Shown: positions 27,390 through 36,235 of the stretch, piece after piece | Layout of the letters: each line of letters begins with the position of its first letter | Position numbering within the stretch: the stretch's first letter is position 1 | NCBI RefSeq assembly: GCF_001983935.1 | Contig: NZ_CP017641.1 | Coordinates: forward strand, 3,162,001-3,226,000 | Length of the DNA stretch: 64,000 nucleotides | Source: Fuerstiella marisgermanici | Lineage (GTDB): Bacteria > Planctomycetota > Planctomycetia > Planctomycetales > Planctomycetaceae | Direction of reading: 5' to 3' | The notes under the pieces: model-generated | The model's input: only the letters and a program-made list of their open reading frames with translations | Told to the model about the DNA's origin: nothing | Databases searched by the model: none | Translations under genes and position numbers: made by a program

Positions 27390-28253
27390 TCAGTCGAAAA
27401 GGTCGAGAAGTTGTTGAAAGCGATCCTGACTGGCCTTGGCGATCGACTGATAGGTCTGGTCATCTACACCGAGCGCCATAATGGCATCGGCTACGGACTC
27501 CAGAGTGTCGATCGATACGTCAGGGTGACCATCATTCTCCAGAGCAATCTGGTTGGCCAAAATCACGCCGTTCCACAGGTCCTGTTCCCAGTCTGGCGGA
27601 TTGTGGTGGTTCTGGATAGCCATGGAAATCTCTTCCGGCAGCTTCCAGTGTCGCGTGACCACTGCGCCGGCGAGGGCATGGTCCACGCCGAGAATCTCAC
27701 GTTCGGCATCGATAGAACAACGGCCGGGGTGAGTCGCTAAAAATTCAGCCATCAAGGCTGATCGCTCGGGAGTCAGGTGCCGGGCTAAAATCAGTTTTCC
27801 GAAATCATGCAACAGCGCGGCTGCACTCAGGCCCGATCCAAACTTTGCAACACGCCGAGCTGCCAGTTCCTCTGCCGCGGCAACGCTGGCCACGCAATGA
27901 CGCCAATAGCTTTGTGTTGTTAGTCCGAATGCGGACAAATCAGCTTCGGCTGGTGGTTTCCCCGTCGTTGACAGTGCCAATGTGAGGATGGTGCCGGATC
28001 CGAGTCGCACGATCGCGTCGCCAACGGTTGCCGCAGGCCGAAATATGCCGCACGCTGCAGAATTGGCTAGTCGCAGAAGTTTTGCGGTGAGGACTGGATC
28101 GAGCGCAATAACTTTGATCAGCTCACTGACTTCGAACATCGGATCGCCCAGAATATCGATAATTCGGGACGTTGTGTTCGCCAGGGGCGGAAGTTCGCGC
28201 GCAGTAGCGGCCAATGCCTCAGCAGATAGCCGCGATGACTGAAAGCGTATCAT
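27390..28253 (-). CDS. HDOD-domain signalling protein
   Basis: The 287-residue protein matches the HDOD (HD-related output) domain: LPPLANTTSRIIDILGDP at the start, VIALDPVLTAKLLRLANSA (about 48-66), AIVRLGSGTILTLALS, AALLHDFGKLILA (about 146-158) and a C-terminal AIQNHHNPPDW. HDOD proteins bind partners or nucleotides and regulate c-di-GMP, chemotaxis or stress pathways. An HD pair (His-Asp in LLHDFGK) is present, but the full phosphodiesterase HD signature is not evident. It precedes the GGDEF gene on the same strand. No receiver or membrane domain is attached. Confidence 0.85.
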   Translation of the reverse strand: MIRFQSSRLSAEALAATARELPPLANTTSRIIDILGDPMFEVSELIKVIALDPVLTAKLLRLANSAACGIFRPAATVGDAIVRLGSGTILTLALSTTGKPPAEADLSAFGLTTQSYWRHCVASVAAAEELAARRVAKFGSGLSAAALLHDFGKLILARHLTPERSALMAEFLATHPGRCSIDAEREILGVDHALAGAVVTRHWKLPEEISMAIQNHHNPPDWEQDLWNGVILANQIALENDGHPDVSIDTLESVADAIMALGVDDQTYQSIAKASQDRFQQLLDLFD

Positions 28254-28517
28254 AGTGCGAACTCAAGGTATGCGATTGCAATGATTGAACGCCGTGCCGC
28301 TCACTTCAAAGTACTCCACAAAAATGTCTCCGCGCACGACCTCTATATCTACACAATCGACGTTCGGCTCACTTAGTGTTTTGAAAGAGCGTTAACTTTA
28401 GCCAAGTTGGCGGGACTTCCCGCCCAACCCTGCCCTGCGTAATTGCAGCAGCCCTCAAGCTCGTGGCTGGCACTATGTACATGGGGAAAAACGAGCGGGA
28501 GGTTTCCCGTCCACGAG

Positions 28518-30281
28518 TCATTCAGGATCAGAAGGTATTTCAATCACGGTTTCTTCGAGCGCATCGTGAGGCGTTCCCGAAATCGCCGTATCGTCTTCTG
28601 TCATGCTTTCATCACTGGCGACGGTTATAAGCGTTGACGCCTGGTCGGCAGCCCCCGTGTGCAAAGGCCGTTGCTGCCACCATTCTTCCGCCTTCGCCCA
28701 AGTCCAGCTTCGTGCGTTAGGAAGGTCTTCGAGGGCTTTCAGCATTTCATCGGGGTCGGAAAACCGATCTTTGGGATCTTTCTGCAGGCACTTCAGAACG
28801 ACGGCCTCAAGTTCCGGACTGGCTTCAACTCCGATGTCAGCAAATGCGGGAGGCGGCTGCGTGGCGTGCGCGATCACCAACTGGGGAACATTCTGCAGAT
28901 CGAAGGGCGGTCTGCCTGCCAGAATATAACAAGCAGTTGCACCGAGTGAGTACAGGTCACCGCGACTGTCCGGCGATTGGCCTTTTGCCTGTTCGGGACA
29001 CATGTAGCGCGGCGACCCCTGAAGTTGGTCCGAATTTGCGAGTTCAGGCCGATTGTCCGAATTCAGTGGACGCACAAGGCCGAAGTCCAGCAACTTGACG
29101 ACGTCGAACCGTTCGCCAACGTGCGCGAGAAAGATGTTGCTTGGCTTGATGTCGCGATGCACAAGTCCGTGAGCCGCTGCTTCGCGCAGAGCACTGCAAA
29201 CCTGCCTGAGGATAAAGATAACTCGTTCTTCCGGCATTGGGCCGTGCTTTCGAACAACCTGGCTGAGGTTGCAGCCGTGCAAGTGTTCCATCACATAAAA
29301 GAAAGTGCCTTCTGCGGTCTGTCCGTAGTCGAAAACCTGCACGGTGTTCCAGTGAGTGAGCGTGGCCGTCGCCTGGACTTCTCGTTCGAACCGACTGAGC
29401 ATGACTGGATTTTCTGACATGTCCGCTCGAATCACCTTCACTGCGCAAAGTCGTTTAAGCAGTCGGTGTTCGGCCAGATAAACGTCCCCCATTCCTCCAC
29501 TGCCGATTTTTTCGCGAAGGCGGTACTGGCCCAGCTGTTCCGCCTTCAGTGCTCGATTGCGCCAACGATTCATGATGGCGGTGCCGTAGATTGCGCAGCC
29601 AGCACCAACGGCCAGTGCCAGAAGGTTGCCGGAAAATACGCCGCTGGCCGTAACGTGACTCTGCCGAAAATCGCGGACGGCCCGCATGGATGATTCGTTC
29701 ATTCCGATCACGAAGCCTGGCGTGACTGCCATCAGAAACACCATCACCGCCGCTCGCCCTGGCGTGTTGGGAATAAACATTCCATAGATCATCATCAGCC
29801 CGAAGGTGGCAATGATTTGGTCTTTGACAGCCGCCACAAACGACACTGCCGTAAACGTGATGTCTTCTGCCGATTGAGGCGTCAGCATGGTGAGTTGATT
29901 TAACTGGTTGTAAAGCTGCACGCCCAACTGCAGCGACATACCCAGAAAGATGCCTGTTTCAACGGAGCGCAGCCAAAAATATGACGTCGTCCGCGGACTG
30001 TACAGCCAGGCCGAAGCGACAAGCAGCGCTGTTAAAATAACTCCATCGAGAGGCACAGCCGAACCGTGCAGAATCAGGGAACGGATCGTAAACGCGCCCT
30101 TGGCCAATAGTAACACCGTTGCGGCTGCGCGGATGCGGCGACGCAGCAGTGCCTGATCGGCCGTTTCGCTAACGCTGGAATCGGTTTCTGCAAACCGCAG
30201 TCGCGCTTGGTTGGCTCGAAACGTGATCAGTTCGGACAGCGACTGGTAGATTCGGGCCAGCAGCCCGAGCGCGGGTTTCAT
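28518..30281 (-). CDS. Membrane-bound Ser/Thr protein kinase
   Basis: The 587-residue protein has an N-terminal part with about five or six hydrophobic segments (roughly residues 50-235), then a complete Pkn2-like kinase domain: GSGGMGDVY (about 258-266), catalytic Lys in CAVKVI, HRDIKPSN (about 378-385), DFG in LLDFGLVRP and APE-equivalent MCPEQAKG. The short C-terminal tail has Ser/Thr-Asp-rich segments. This order, membrane part first, is unusual; most bacterial kinases of this group put the kinase at the N-terminus. It starts 15 bases after the stop of the PQQ-propeller gene, which may provide the extracytoplasmic partner. Substrates unknown. Confidence 0.88.
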   Translation of the reverse strand: MKPALGLLARIYQSLSELITFRANQARLRFAETDSSVSETADQALLRRRIRAAATVLLLAKGAFTIRSLILHGSAVPLDGVILTALLVASAWLYSPRTTSYFWLRSVETGIFLGMSLQLGVQLYNQLNQLTMLTPQSAEDITFTAVSFVAAVKDQIIATFGLMMIYGMFIPNTPGRAAVMVFLMAVTPGFVIGMNESSMRAVRDFRQSHVTASGVFSGNLLALAVGAGCAIYGTAIMNRWRNRALKAEQLGQYRLREKIGSGGMGDVYLAEHRLLKRLCAVKVIRADMSENPVMLSRFEREVQATATLTHWNTVQVFDYGQTAEGTFFYVMEHLHGCNLSQVVRKHGPMPEERVIFILRQVCSALREAAAHGLVHRDIKPSNIFLAHVGERFDVVKLLDFGLVRPLNSDNRPELANSDQLQGSPRYMCPEQAKGQSPDSRGDLYSLGATACYILAGRPPFDLQNVPQLVIAHATQPPPAFADIGVEASPELEAVVLKCLQKDPKDRFSDPDEMLKALEDLPNARSWTWAKAEEWWQQRPLHTGAADQASTLITVASDESMTEDDTAISGTPHDALEETVIEIPSDPE

Positions 30282-30296
30282 GTGAGTGGAACTTAT

Positions 30297-31520
30297 TTAG
30301 TTGCGAGGCAATTCAACACACACCAATCGGCCGGCGGCATTGCGACCGTAAACCTTACCATTGAGCAGCACGGGCACCGTCCAGCAGCGACCCGTCAGGA
30401 ATTTTGATCGAGCCAATTCTTCAAAACTTTCGCCAGATGCCTTCGCCACGACCAGCTCACCTTTTTCGCTCAGGATCAGCAACTTCTCATCTGCGACCAT
30501 CAGCGAACCACAGCCAAGGCCTCGCTGCTTCCACTTCACGTCGCCCGTATCAAAGTCCATGCAGGTGAGCGTGACGACGCGGCCGAGGTTGGAATTGCCA
30601 TCCATGCCGTACAAATTCCCGTTCAGCAGAATGCTGTTATTGAAATGGTTTCGCATCTGTTTATTGGAATAGATTTCCTTCAGTGCTTTGCCATTGAATT
30701 CAAACAATCCACAGCCAACGTTGTACCCCGTCGAAATGTAGATCCTGTTGCCGTAGATGATAGGCGTGGTGGAATTTGTGCGAAACGGTGATTTCCACGG
30801 CGTGAACGCAACTTCAGTTGCGTCGTCGCTGCGGCTAATGCGCAGTCCGTCACAATCGAGGCTTGCCAGCAAACTTTCGCCATCGTGGGTGAAGGAACGG
30901 ACGGCTCCATAGCCGGCCGTATGTTTATCTGTCTGCCACAATTTTTTGCCACTAAGCTTATCGAAAGAAACGATCCGGCCGCCCTGCAGAATTAACTGCT
31001 TGCCGAGAATCAAGGGCGACGAATTGAAGCCCCATTCATGCAGTGGGACACCGAGTTCCTGTTGCAGGTTCTGTTCCCAAACGACCTTGCCCGTCTTACG
31101 CTGCAGACAGATCAACCGACCATCAACGCTTAGCGTGTACACATATTCGCCATCGATCGTTGGAGTTGCTCCGGGGCCACCTTCGTATAGGTTGGCATTC
31201 AATTCTGCTGGATAGCTGTGCGACCAGACGACTGTTCCATCGTCCGCGTTCAAGCACCAAACCGTTTCTTTGCCGTCGGCGTGGCCCATTGAGTAAAGCA
31301 ACCCGTCGACAATACTGACGGAACTAAACCCGGTACCAATTTCCTTCGACCACCGCACAGGCAGCCCGTCTTGGGGCCAATCTGTTGACCATCCACTTTC
31401 AGCCGAGACGCCGTTAAGGGTAGGTCCCATCCAGTTGGGCCAGTCGGCGGCCTGAAGAGGCACGGTCAGGCATGCGACAAAGACGGCGATGATTGAGGTC
31501 GTTTTTTGAATGGTGTGCAT
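30297..31520 (-). CDS. Secreted PQQ-like beta-propeller protein
   Basis: The protein of about 407 residues begins MHTIQKTTSIIAVFVACLTVPLQAADWPNW, a signal peptide with an AxA-type cleavage site. It then shows repeated propeller blades, for example ADGKETVWCLNADDGTVVWSH, GRLICLQRKTGKVVWEQ and KLSGKKLWQTDKH, of the PQQ_2/BamB-like type. Catalytic residues of a quinoprotein dehydrogenase were not seen, so it is likely a binding or scaffold protein outside the cytoplasm. I use the ATG at 31520; a longer frame from 31577 would bury the signal peptide. The membrane Ser/Thr kinase gene follows 15 bases downstream, suggesting a functional pair. Confidence 0.8.
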   Translation of the reverse strand: MHTIQKTTSIIAVFVACLTVPLQAADWPNWMGPTLNGVSAESGWSTDWPQDGLPVRWSKEIGTGFSSVSIVDGLLYSMGHADGKETVWCLNADDGTVVWSHSYPAELNANLYEGGPGATPTIDGEYVYTLSVDGRLICLQRKTGKVVWEQNLQQELGVPLHEWGFNSSPLILGKQLILQGGRIVSFDKLSGKKLWQTDKHTAGYGAVRSFTHDGESLLASLDCDGLRISRSDDATEVAFTPWKSPFRTNSTTPIIYGNRIYISTGYNVGCGLFEFNGKALKEIYSNKQMRNHFNNSILLNGNLYGMDGNSNLGRVVTLTCMDFDTGDVKWKQRGLGCGSLMVADEKLLILSEKGELVVAKASGESFEELARSKFLTGRCWTVPVLLNGKVYGRNAAGRLVCVELPRN

Positions 31521-31638
31521 GTGGTAATTATACAGAAATATCGGCGGCTGTCGGCCTTGTTCAAGCGAAAGGGGCAATGGAGCGTCCCGACTCGCAACTG
31601 GTTGGTGGTCGAGGAGTTTTTATACAGCTGCAAACGAA

Positions 31639-31673
31639 AAGAAGCCCGGCTTTGGTGAAAAGCGGGGCTTCTT
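31639..31673 (-). terminator. Terminator-like hairpin after parB
   Basis: A 15-bp inverted repeat with one mismatch (AAGAAGCCCGGCTTT against AAAGCGGGGCTTCTT) and a 5-base loop begins 35 bases past the parB stop. It nearly duplicates the ilvB terminator at 2066-2096. Confidence 0.6.
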
Positions 31674-31707
31674 AAGGTGTGGTCTGTTGGACAGCTGGGC
31701 TCGCGAA

Positions 31708-32664
31708 CTAACCCGCGTTGCGTAGCTGGCCGACAATGCGTTCGAAGTCGTCGTTAGAACCAAAATGGATCACGATCTGACCGCTATCCTGCTTCTTCAG
31801 TTTCACTTCCACTTTCGCCGCCAGCTTTTCACGAAGACTGTCCTGCAAAGAAATGACGTGCGGCGTCAGTTCCGGCTTTGCTGATTGTTGCTGAGGTGTC
31901 TCGTTGCCCTGAGGTGCGGGCTGTTCGGCTGGTCCCTTCAGGATCGCTCGCACTGCTTCTTCTGTTTTGCGAACGGAAAGCTGCTGTTCCTGAACCTGCT
32001 TGGCAAGTTCCACTTGAGCGTCCGCTGGCAACGCCAACAGAGCTCGCGCGTGGCCGCCGGAAATACGTTCCTGGCGGACAGCGGTTTGAACTTCTTCGGG
32101 CAGTTCCAGCAACCGTAGCATGTTGCTGATCGTCGACCGGTTCATGCTCAGCTGTTTGCCGAGTTCTTCGATCGTGCCTCCGAAACGTTCGAGGTATTCC
32201 TTAAACGCGACCGCCTTTTCGATGACGTTCAGGTCTTCGCGTTTCAGGTTTTCTTCGATTGCCGCTTCGCAAACCTGCTGATCTTCCAGCACGACAACGC
32301 GACACGGAATTGTTTCCAAACCGACTTGTCGAGCGGCTCGCCAGCGACGTTCGCCGGCGATCAGCTGATAATTGTCCCCGTTGGCTCGTACCAGCAGCGG
32401 TTGCAAAACGCCATGTTTGCGAACGCTTTCCGCGAGTTCGTCGATCGCTTTCTGATCGAATTCACGGCGCGGCTGGAACGGATTGCGTTCGATGAGCTCA
32501 ACACTCACTTCGTCCTGTTCGGGCGAATGCAGCTTGATTGCCGGTGCGGCCTCGCTTCCCGAATGAGGGTTGCTGCCGAGTAGTGCATTCAGGCCGCGAC
32601 CAAGTCGACGCTTCATCGGCGACTGATCGGACTCGGGTACTGAAACGGTCTGCTGTTCTTCCAT
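31708..32664 (-). CDS. parB: Chromosome-partitioning protein ParB
   Basis: The protein of about 318 residues has the usual ParB order: a KRRLGRGLNALLG opening, the NPFQPRREFD and GERRWRAARQVGL CTP/NTPase boxes (with IAGERRWRA the arginine box), the helix-turn-helix region LGKQLSMNRSTISNMLRLLELP, and a C-terminal dimerisation part after a Pro/Gln-rich linker. ParB binds parS sites and spreads along DNA to drive chromosome segregation. I chose ATG 32664; ATG 32616 (MKRRLGRGL) is also plausible. The ORF opening at 32754 adds a Cys/His-rich leader with no family support. No parA and no perfect parS were found in the window. Confidence 0.92.
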   Translation of the reverse strand: MEEQQTVSVPESDQSPMKRRLGRGLNALLGSNPHSGSEAAPAIKLHSPEQDEVSVELIERNPFQPRREFDQKAIDELAESVRKHGVLQPLLVRANGDNYQLIAGERRWRAARQVGLETIPCRVVVLEDQQVCEAAIEENLKREDLNVIEKAVAFKEYLERFGGTIEELGKQLSMNRSTISNMLRLLELPEEVQTAVRQERISGGHARALLALPADAQVELAKQVQEQQLSVRKTEEAVRAILKGPAEQPAPQGNETPQQQSAKPELTPHVISLQDSLREKLAAKVEVKLKKQDSGQIVIHFGSNDDFERIVGQLRNAG

Positions 32665-32825
32665 GGCGTCGTTCTCTGCGATAACCGAGTAAGGCTTGGC
32701 AGCACCAGCATGACGGCTGGTGACGTGCGGGTCACACGCATGATATCGACACAACCCGCGCAGCCGATTCAGTCGTTAGAACGCCTTAACGGTCTGGTAA
32801 GATAGGACGTCTTTTCCGGCTGCTG

Positions 32826-34037
32826 TCAATTAACCACTTGGCGATTTCCAACTTGCTGCACAGGGGCGCGGTTCGCTGGAGCACCGGCGACCGGCTTGTT
32901 CATCCGGACGGCTGCTGCCGTCTGGGGCTTGTTGTAAATCACCATTTTGAAGGCTTTGACGCCGTTCAACGGTGTACCACCCTTGGGATCCTGCGCACGG
33001 ACGTGATACGTGTCGGTCTGCTTTGGAGCCGGACCGCCGTCAATTTTGCTGATGGACTCCGCCGGAATGCCGACGGAAAGCAGCAGCTTTGTGGCCACGT
33101 CGTGAGGCATGCCGATCACGTTGGGCACGGTTGCCAAACCAGGTTCTTTTTCTTTGGCGGACGGTGCTGGCTGATCCTGTCCCGGCTGAATGACGTGAAT
33201 TTTGTAGTCTCGCGGCAACTTGGGATCCCACGGGTTCTTGCCGAGCAACTTCTCAATCAGTCCGTTCTTATTCACTTCCATATCCTGGAAGGCGTAGTGC
33301 GTGGCTTTCGTTCCCGCTGGATTCACCAGCTTCACATCATTGGGCAGCCATGTTTCTGTGTTCAACATCACATCTGCCTTACTCCAGTTTTGAGCATCTC
33401 CGCGTGTAAGCGGCGTGGCTTCGATCCAAACGAATGTGCGCGCTGGGCGAAAGTCCCGCTTAATAGTCATCGCAAATCGCTTCACGGCATCCTGCGGAGG
33501 CAGGCCGAACAAAAACGGCAGCGGGCTGTTCATAATTCCCTGACCGCGATTTTCCGGCGGAAGATTGACGACACGAGCCTCTTTCTTGGGGTCATCAATG
33601 TCGAAAACTCTGGCTCCGTCGCAAATCCAGCGCTCCGGATCGTCTGATTTCAACTGGAACGGCTTGCCGTCTTTGGTCCGTTCGACCTTAGTTTGAGTCT
33701 TACGTTTTTCGAGGATGTCGTCGGTGATGTTGACTCCCACCACGTCGATGCGGCCCTTGTCGGGAGCTTCGTACCAGAATTCACCTGTCGCCAGCTTTTC
33801 GATTCCGAACGTGTAGTCGTACGACCGGCGCTGGTGTTTCCCATGCAGCTTTTTGACGCCTTTGCTGCCGTCGGCCCATTGGCCCAACAGCACCCACAAC
33901 TCTCTCGACACCTGCGTCTTCGCGGCTGGCTGTCGACCATCGGGTTCCTGAGCCGTTAAGACTCTGCCGGATGCACTGAATGCAACCAGAACCAAAAACG
34001 AAGTAGTAACGACAGTGGTAGTGTTGAAACGGAGCAT
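32826..34037 (-). CDS. Secreted TIGR03009-type protein with PASTA-like C-terminal domain
   Basis: The 403-residue protein has a signal peptide (MLRFNTTTVVTTSFLVLVAFSASG) and a central domain typical of the planctomycete TIGR03009 family: SYDYTFGIEKLATGEFWYEAPDKGRIDVVG, PERWICDGARVFDID, NSPLPFLFGLPPQDA and FVWIEATPL. This lipoprotein-carrier-like fold suggests binding of a lipid or hydrophobic ligand. Residues about 305-370 (VPNVIGMPHDVATKLLLSVGI...AQDPKGGTPL) resemble a PASTA domain, known to bind peptidoglycan stem or beta-lactam ligands. The remaining tail is Ala/Pro-rich. It lies 161 bases before parB on the same strand. Confidence 0.75.
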   Translation of the reverse strand: MLRFNTTTVVTTSFLVLVAFSASGRVLTAQEPDGRQPAAKTQVSRELWVLLGQWADGSKGVKKLHGKHQRRSYDYTFGIEKLATGEFWYEAPDKGRIDVVGVNITDDILEKRKTQTKVERTKDGKPFQLKSDDPERWICDGARVFDIDDPKKEARVVNLPPENRGQGIMNSPLPFLFGLPPQDAVKRFAMTIKRDFRPARTFVWIEATPLTRGDAQNWSKADVMLNTETWLPNDVKLVNPAGTKATHYAFQDMEVNKNGLIEKLLGKNPWDPKLPRDYKIHVIQPGQDQPAPSAKEKEPGLATVPNVIGMPHDVATKLLLSVGIPAESISKIDGGPAPKQTDTYHVRAQDPKGGTPLNGVKAFKMVIYNKPQTAAAVRMNKPVAGAPANRAPVQQVGNRQVVN

Positions 34038-35010
34038 CGGACTCCTTCCGATGGAAGTATTCGAAGGCGGAAAATCGGACTCGTGGTATCAACAATCAGC
34101 GATCCTTCGCCTGCTGACCACCAGCCGGCACCCCACTTGAGGCGCAATGATGTTCCGACCGTAAGTGACGACGGAACGGCCTTATAATAGGTGACGGAAA
34201 TCGCGGGAATACCGAATTCGAAATGCATCCTGGATCGGTAACCGACGTTTACAAACTGCGCAAGCTGGGAAGGGCAGAAAGTGCGAGTCGGTTGTTTAGA
34301 CCGGCAATATCTGCGGGATGCGGTGTGGTCAGCGTAGTGACGCACAGCTCGAATTTCTGTTTGCACACGACAATTGGCATCAGAGAGGTCAACTCACAGG
34401 CCGTAGGTGGGTGTGTCCAAACACGTGTCGGCGGTCTTTCTGCAACTTCTCAGGCTGCCGTTTCCACGGTACAAAAGCGATTTTGCCTGCGTCTCTTGCT
34501 CTTATGGTGCTGTTTCCGTGCGTGAACGGCGGCGAAACCAAATGTCCAACTGGCCAGGAAATTTTGTCGAAATGCCAAGCCGTCGAACCAATTGGTGTTT
34601 TTCGAAGCGAATGTTGGTCACATAAGGTGATGCGTGTGAACAACTTACGACGCCGCACGGAAATTCTCTCCCAAATCTAAAAGAACCCGGTAAACTTCCC
34701 GAACCACTGTGACGTTTGTGATGTCATAGCGGCATGGCAGAGATTTTCGAAAGACTCCGCCATATTTTTTTTTAGTCAGGCCAGTGGCCTCAAAGCACTC
34801 ACCCCGCTTTGCTCTCCCAACGGGTGACTGAACTTTCGGGTTGTTGTTTTCTGATGTGAGCCACGCTTACAGCAGAGACACCGGAAGTTTCTCACAGTTC
34901 GGCGAATCGCATGTGCATTCGCCAAATCAGCGTCGTGACAAACGCGACGCAACGCAATGGACCGTACTTGCCCTCATCGGGCGCGGGACGACTTACAGGA
35001 AGGCAGAACA
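34038..35010. other. Gene-poor region with TATAAT-like box and orphan terminator
   Basis: Nearly 1 kb with no convincing protein gene. It contains a perfect TATAAT at 34183-34188 without a clear -35 box, and a forward intrinsic terminator at 34734-34773. Short forward frames in between are Cys/Arg-rich and have no ribosome-binding sites. A noncoding transcript of about 580 bases is one reading. Confidence 0.45.
34734..34773 (+). terminator. Intrinsic terminator without an assigned gene
   Basis: The stem TGGC/GAG with CTC/GCCA (7 pairs plus one mismatch, 34735-34762) is followed by a run of nine T residues (34765-34773). The orientation is forward, but no convincing forward gene ends upstream of it. 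Confidence 0.6.
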
Positions 35011-35319
35011 ATGCTGCTTACAAACACAACGATTACTCAGACCACCACCGCAACCGTTGCCGCCGGCAATGCGATTGTGAGCGGCGTCGAGTCACGTGGT
35101 TGTTTTGCCTGTCCCGCACATATTGCAGACCAACCATCCGAGATGTCGGTGGCGAAACGCATAAGCGTCCGCCGCGAACGGCGCTCCGGAAGAGTCCTGC
35201 CAGCGATGTATTTGAGTCATTCGAAGTCGTGGCAACAGCCATGGCTAAGTGAGCTCAAACCGCTACAGGCCAAACCGGAAGTCCTACTCGGACTCGCGTT
35301 GGGCTTAAGTCTTAGCTGA
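35011..35319 (+). CDS. Possible small protein
   Basis: A 102-residue frame, MLLTNTTITQTTTATVAAG..., begins at an ATG preceded by AGGAAGGCAG, a good ribosome-binding site at 7-9 bases. The N-terminus is Thr/Ala-rich, the middle is Arg-rich and the C-terminus is Leu-rich (EVLLGLALGLSLS). No family was recognised. It lies in an otherwise empty stretch 302 bases before the ECF sigma factor gene. The start signal is the main support, and it may not be a real gene. Confidence 0.35.
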   Translation: MLLTNTTITQTTTATVAAGNAIVSGVESRGCFACPAHIADQPSEMSVAKRISVRRERRSGRVLPAMYLSHSKSWQQPWLSELKPLQAKPEVLLGLALGLSLS

Positions 35320-35621
35320 AGCGACAACCTCAGCCTCCCGTCAGTCTCTGACGAAATCTGATTCGCTTCACCGCCAGACCTCAGCCTGCCGGACCGGACA
35401 CTTGTTCCGCGTCTTCGTGTGCTTTGGTTTTCGACGGCTTTGACTTTGCTTCCGCCATCTTTCGGCGACCGGCAATTTCTCGCCTTCGTTTGGCTGTCTG
35501 CAATTTCTCTGTGCTCTGATCATCTTTTTCGTCCCGGTACGAAACCGGACATCGATCGAGCGTTCTTGTACGGTTCCACACCGACGGCAGTGCCGTCTTC
35601 CAGACATGGAGTCTGAATATC

Positions 35622-36173
35622 ATGTCTCCTGACACAATTTTCAACATCGTTGTTCGCGCTCAAGCGGGCGATACGGGTGCCTTTGGTCAGCTTTTTGAGC
35701 ACTTCCAGTCTCGCGTGTTCGGAATCGCCATGCAGCGATTGCGGAACACGGCGGAAGCTGACGAAGTTACTCAGGAAGTTTTTCTGCGAGCGTTCCGGAA
35801 GCTGGCTCAGTTGAAGGAACCGGCTGCGTTTGCGGGCTGGCTGTGCCAGATTGCAACTCGGCTTTCCATCAACCGAGCTGTCCGACGTCCGCCGGAAACG
35901 GCCTGCGAACCTGCTTCGTTTGAAGTTTCGCAGCAGTCACCTGATACGGCGGCTAACGACCTGATGCAGTTGGAAGATGCCGAACAGCTTCGCGATGGTT
36001 TGGATCGTCTTGGCGATCTGGACCGACGCACGCTGATGGCCTTCTACTTCGACGGTCAGTCGTTGAAGGAAATGAGCGTCGTGTTTGACAGCCCGATCGG
36101 CACGATCAAGCGACGTCTGCACACAGCTCGACATCGTCTGCACGACGTGCTGACAACAATGCAGCCCGCCTGA
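35622..36173 (+). CDS. ECF-type RNA polymerase sigma factor
   Basis: The 183-residue protein has sigma-70 region 2 (FGQLFEHFQSRVFGIAMQRLRNTAEADEVTQEVFLRAFRKL, residues about 22-62) with the DEVTQEVF core for -10 recognition. Region 4 (LDRRTLMAFYFDGQSLKEMSVVFDSPIGTIKRRLHTARHRLHDVL, about 130-178) carries the -35-binding helix-turn-helix. Regions 1.1 and 3 are absent, as in ECF factors. No anti-sigma factor follows; instead a strong terminator lies 30 bases downstream, so it is monocistronic. Regulation is probably by a distant partner. I see no match to its own target promoter. Confidence 0.92.
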   Translation: MSPDTIFNIVVRAQAGDTGAFGQLFEHFQSRVFGIAMQRLRNTAEADEVTQEVFLRAFRKLAQLKEPAAFAGWLCQIATRLSINRAVRRPPETACEPASFEVSQQSPDTAANDLMQLEDAEQLRDGLDRLGDLDRRTLMAFYFDGQSLKEMSVVFDSPIGTIKRRLHTARHRLHDVLTTMQPA

Positions 36174-36202
36174 ATGTCTCTGACAACTGGCGGTGAGAAA
36201 TG

Positions 36203-36235
36203 ACGCGGCGGGAAGAAATTCTCGTCGCGTTTTTT
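36203..36235 (+). terminator. Intrinsic terminator of the ECF sigma factor gene
   Basis: The inverted repeat ACGCGGCGGGAA against TTCTCGTCGCGT has mostly Watson-Crick pairs and a short GAAA loop. It is followed by TTTTTT. It begins 30 bases after the sigma-factor stop, in the right orientation. Confidence 0.8.

Noticed and set aside
32838-33647. 269-residue forward frame opposite the TIGR03009 gene
   Set aside because: The reverse gene has a signal peptide and family motifs; the forward frame has neither.
35381-35647. Reverse Lys/Glu-rich frame overlapping the ECF sigma factor start
   Set aside because: The middle (DEKDDQSTEKLQTAKRR) looks protein-like, but its start lies inside the sigma factor gene and it has no ribosome-binding site. 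Unsupported without conservation data.
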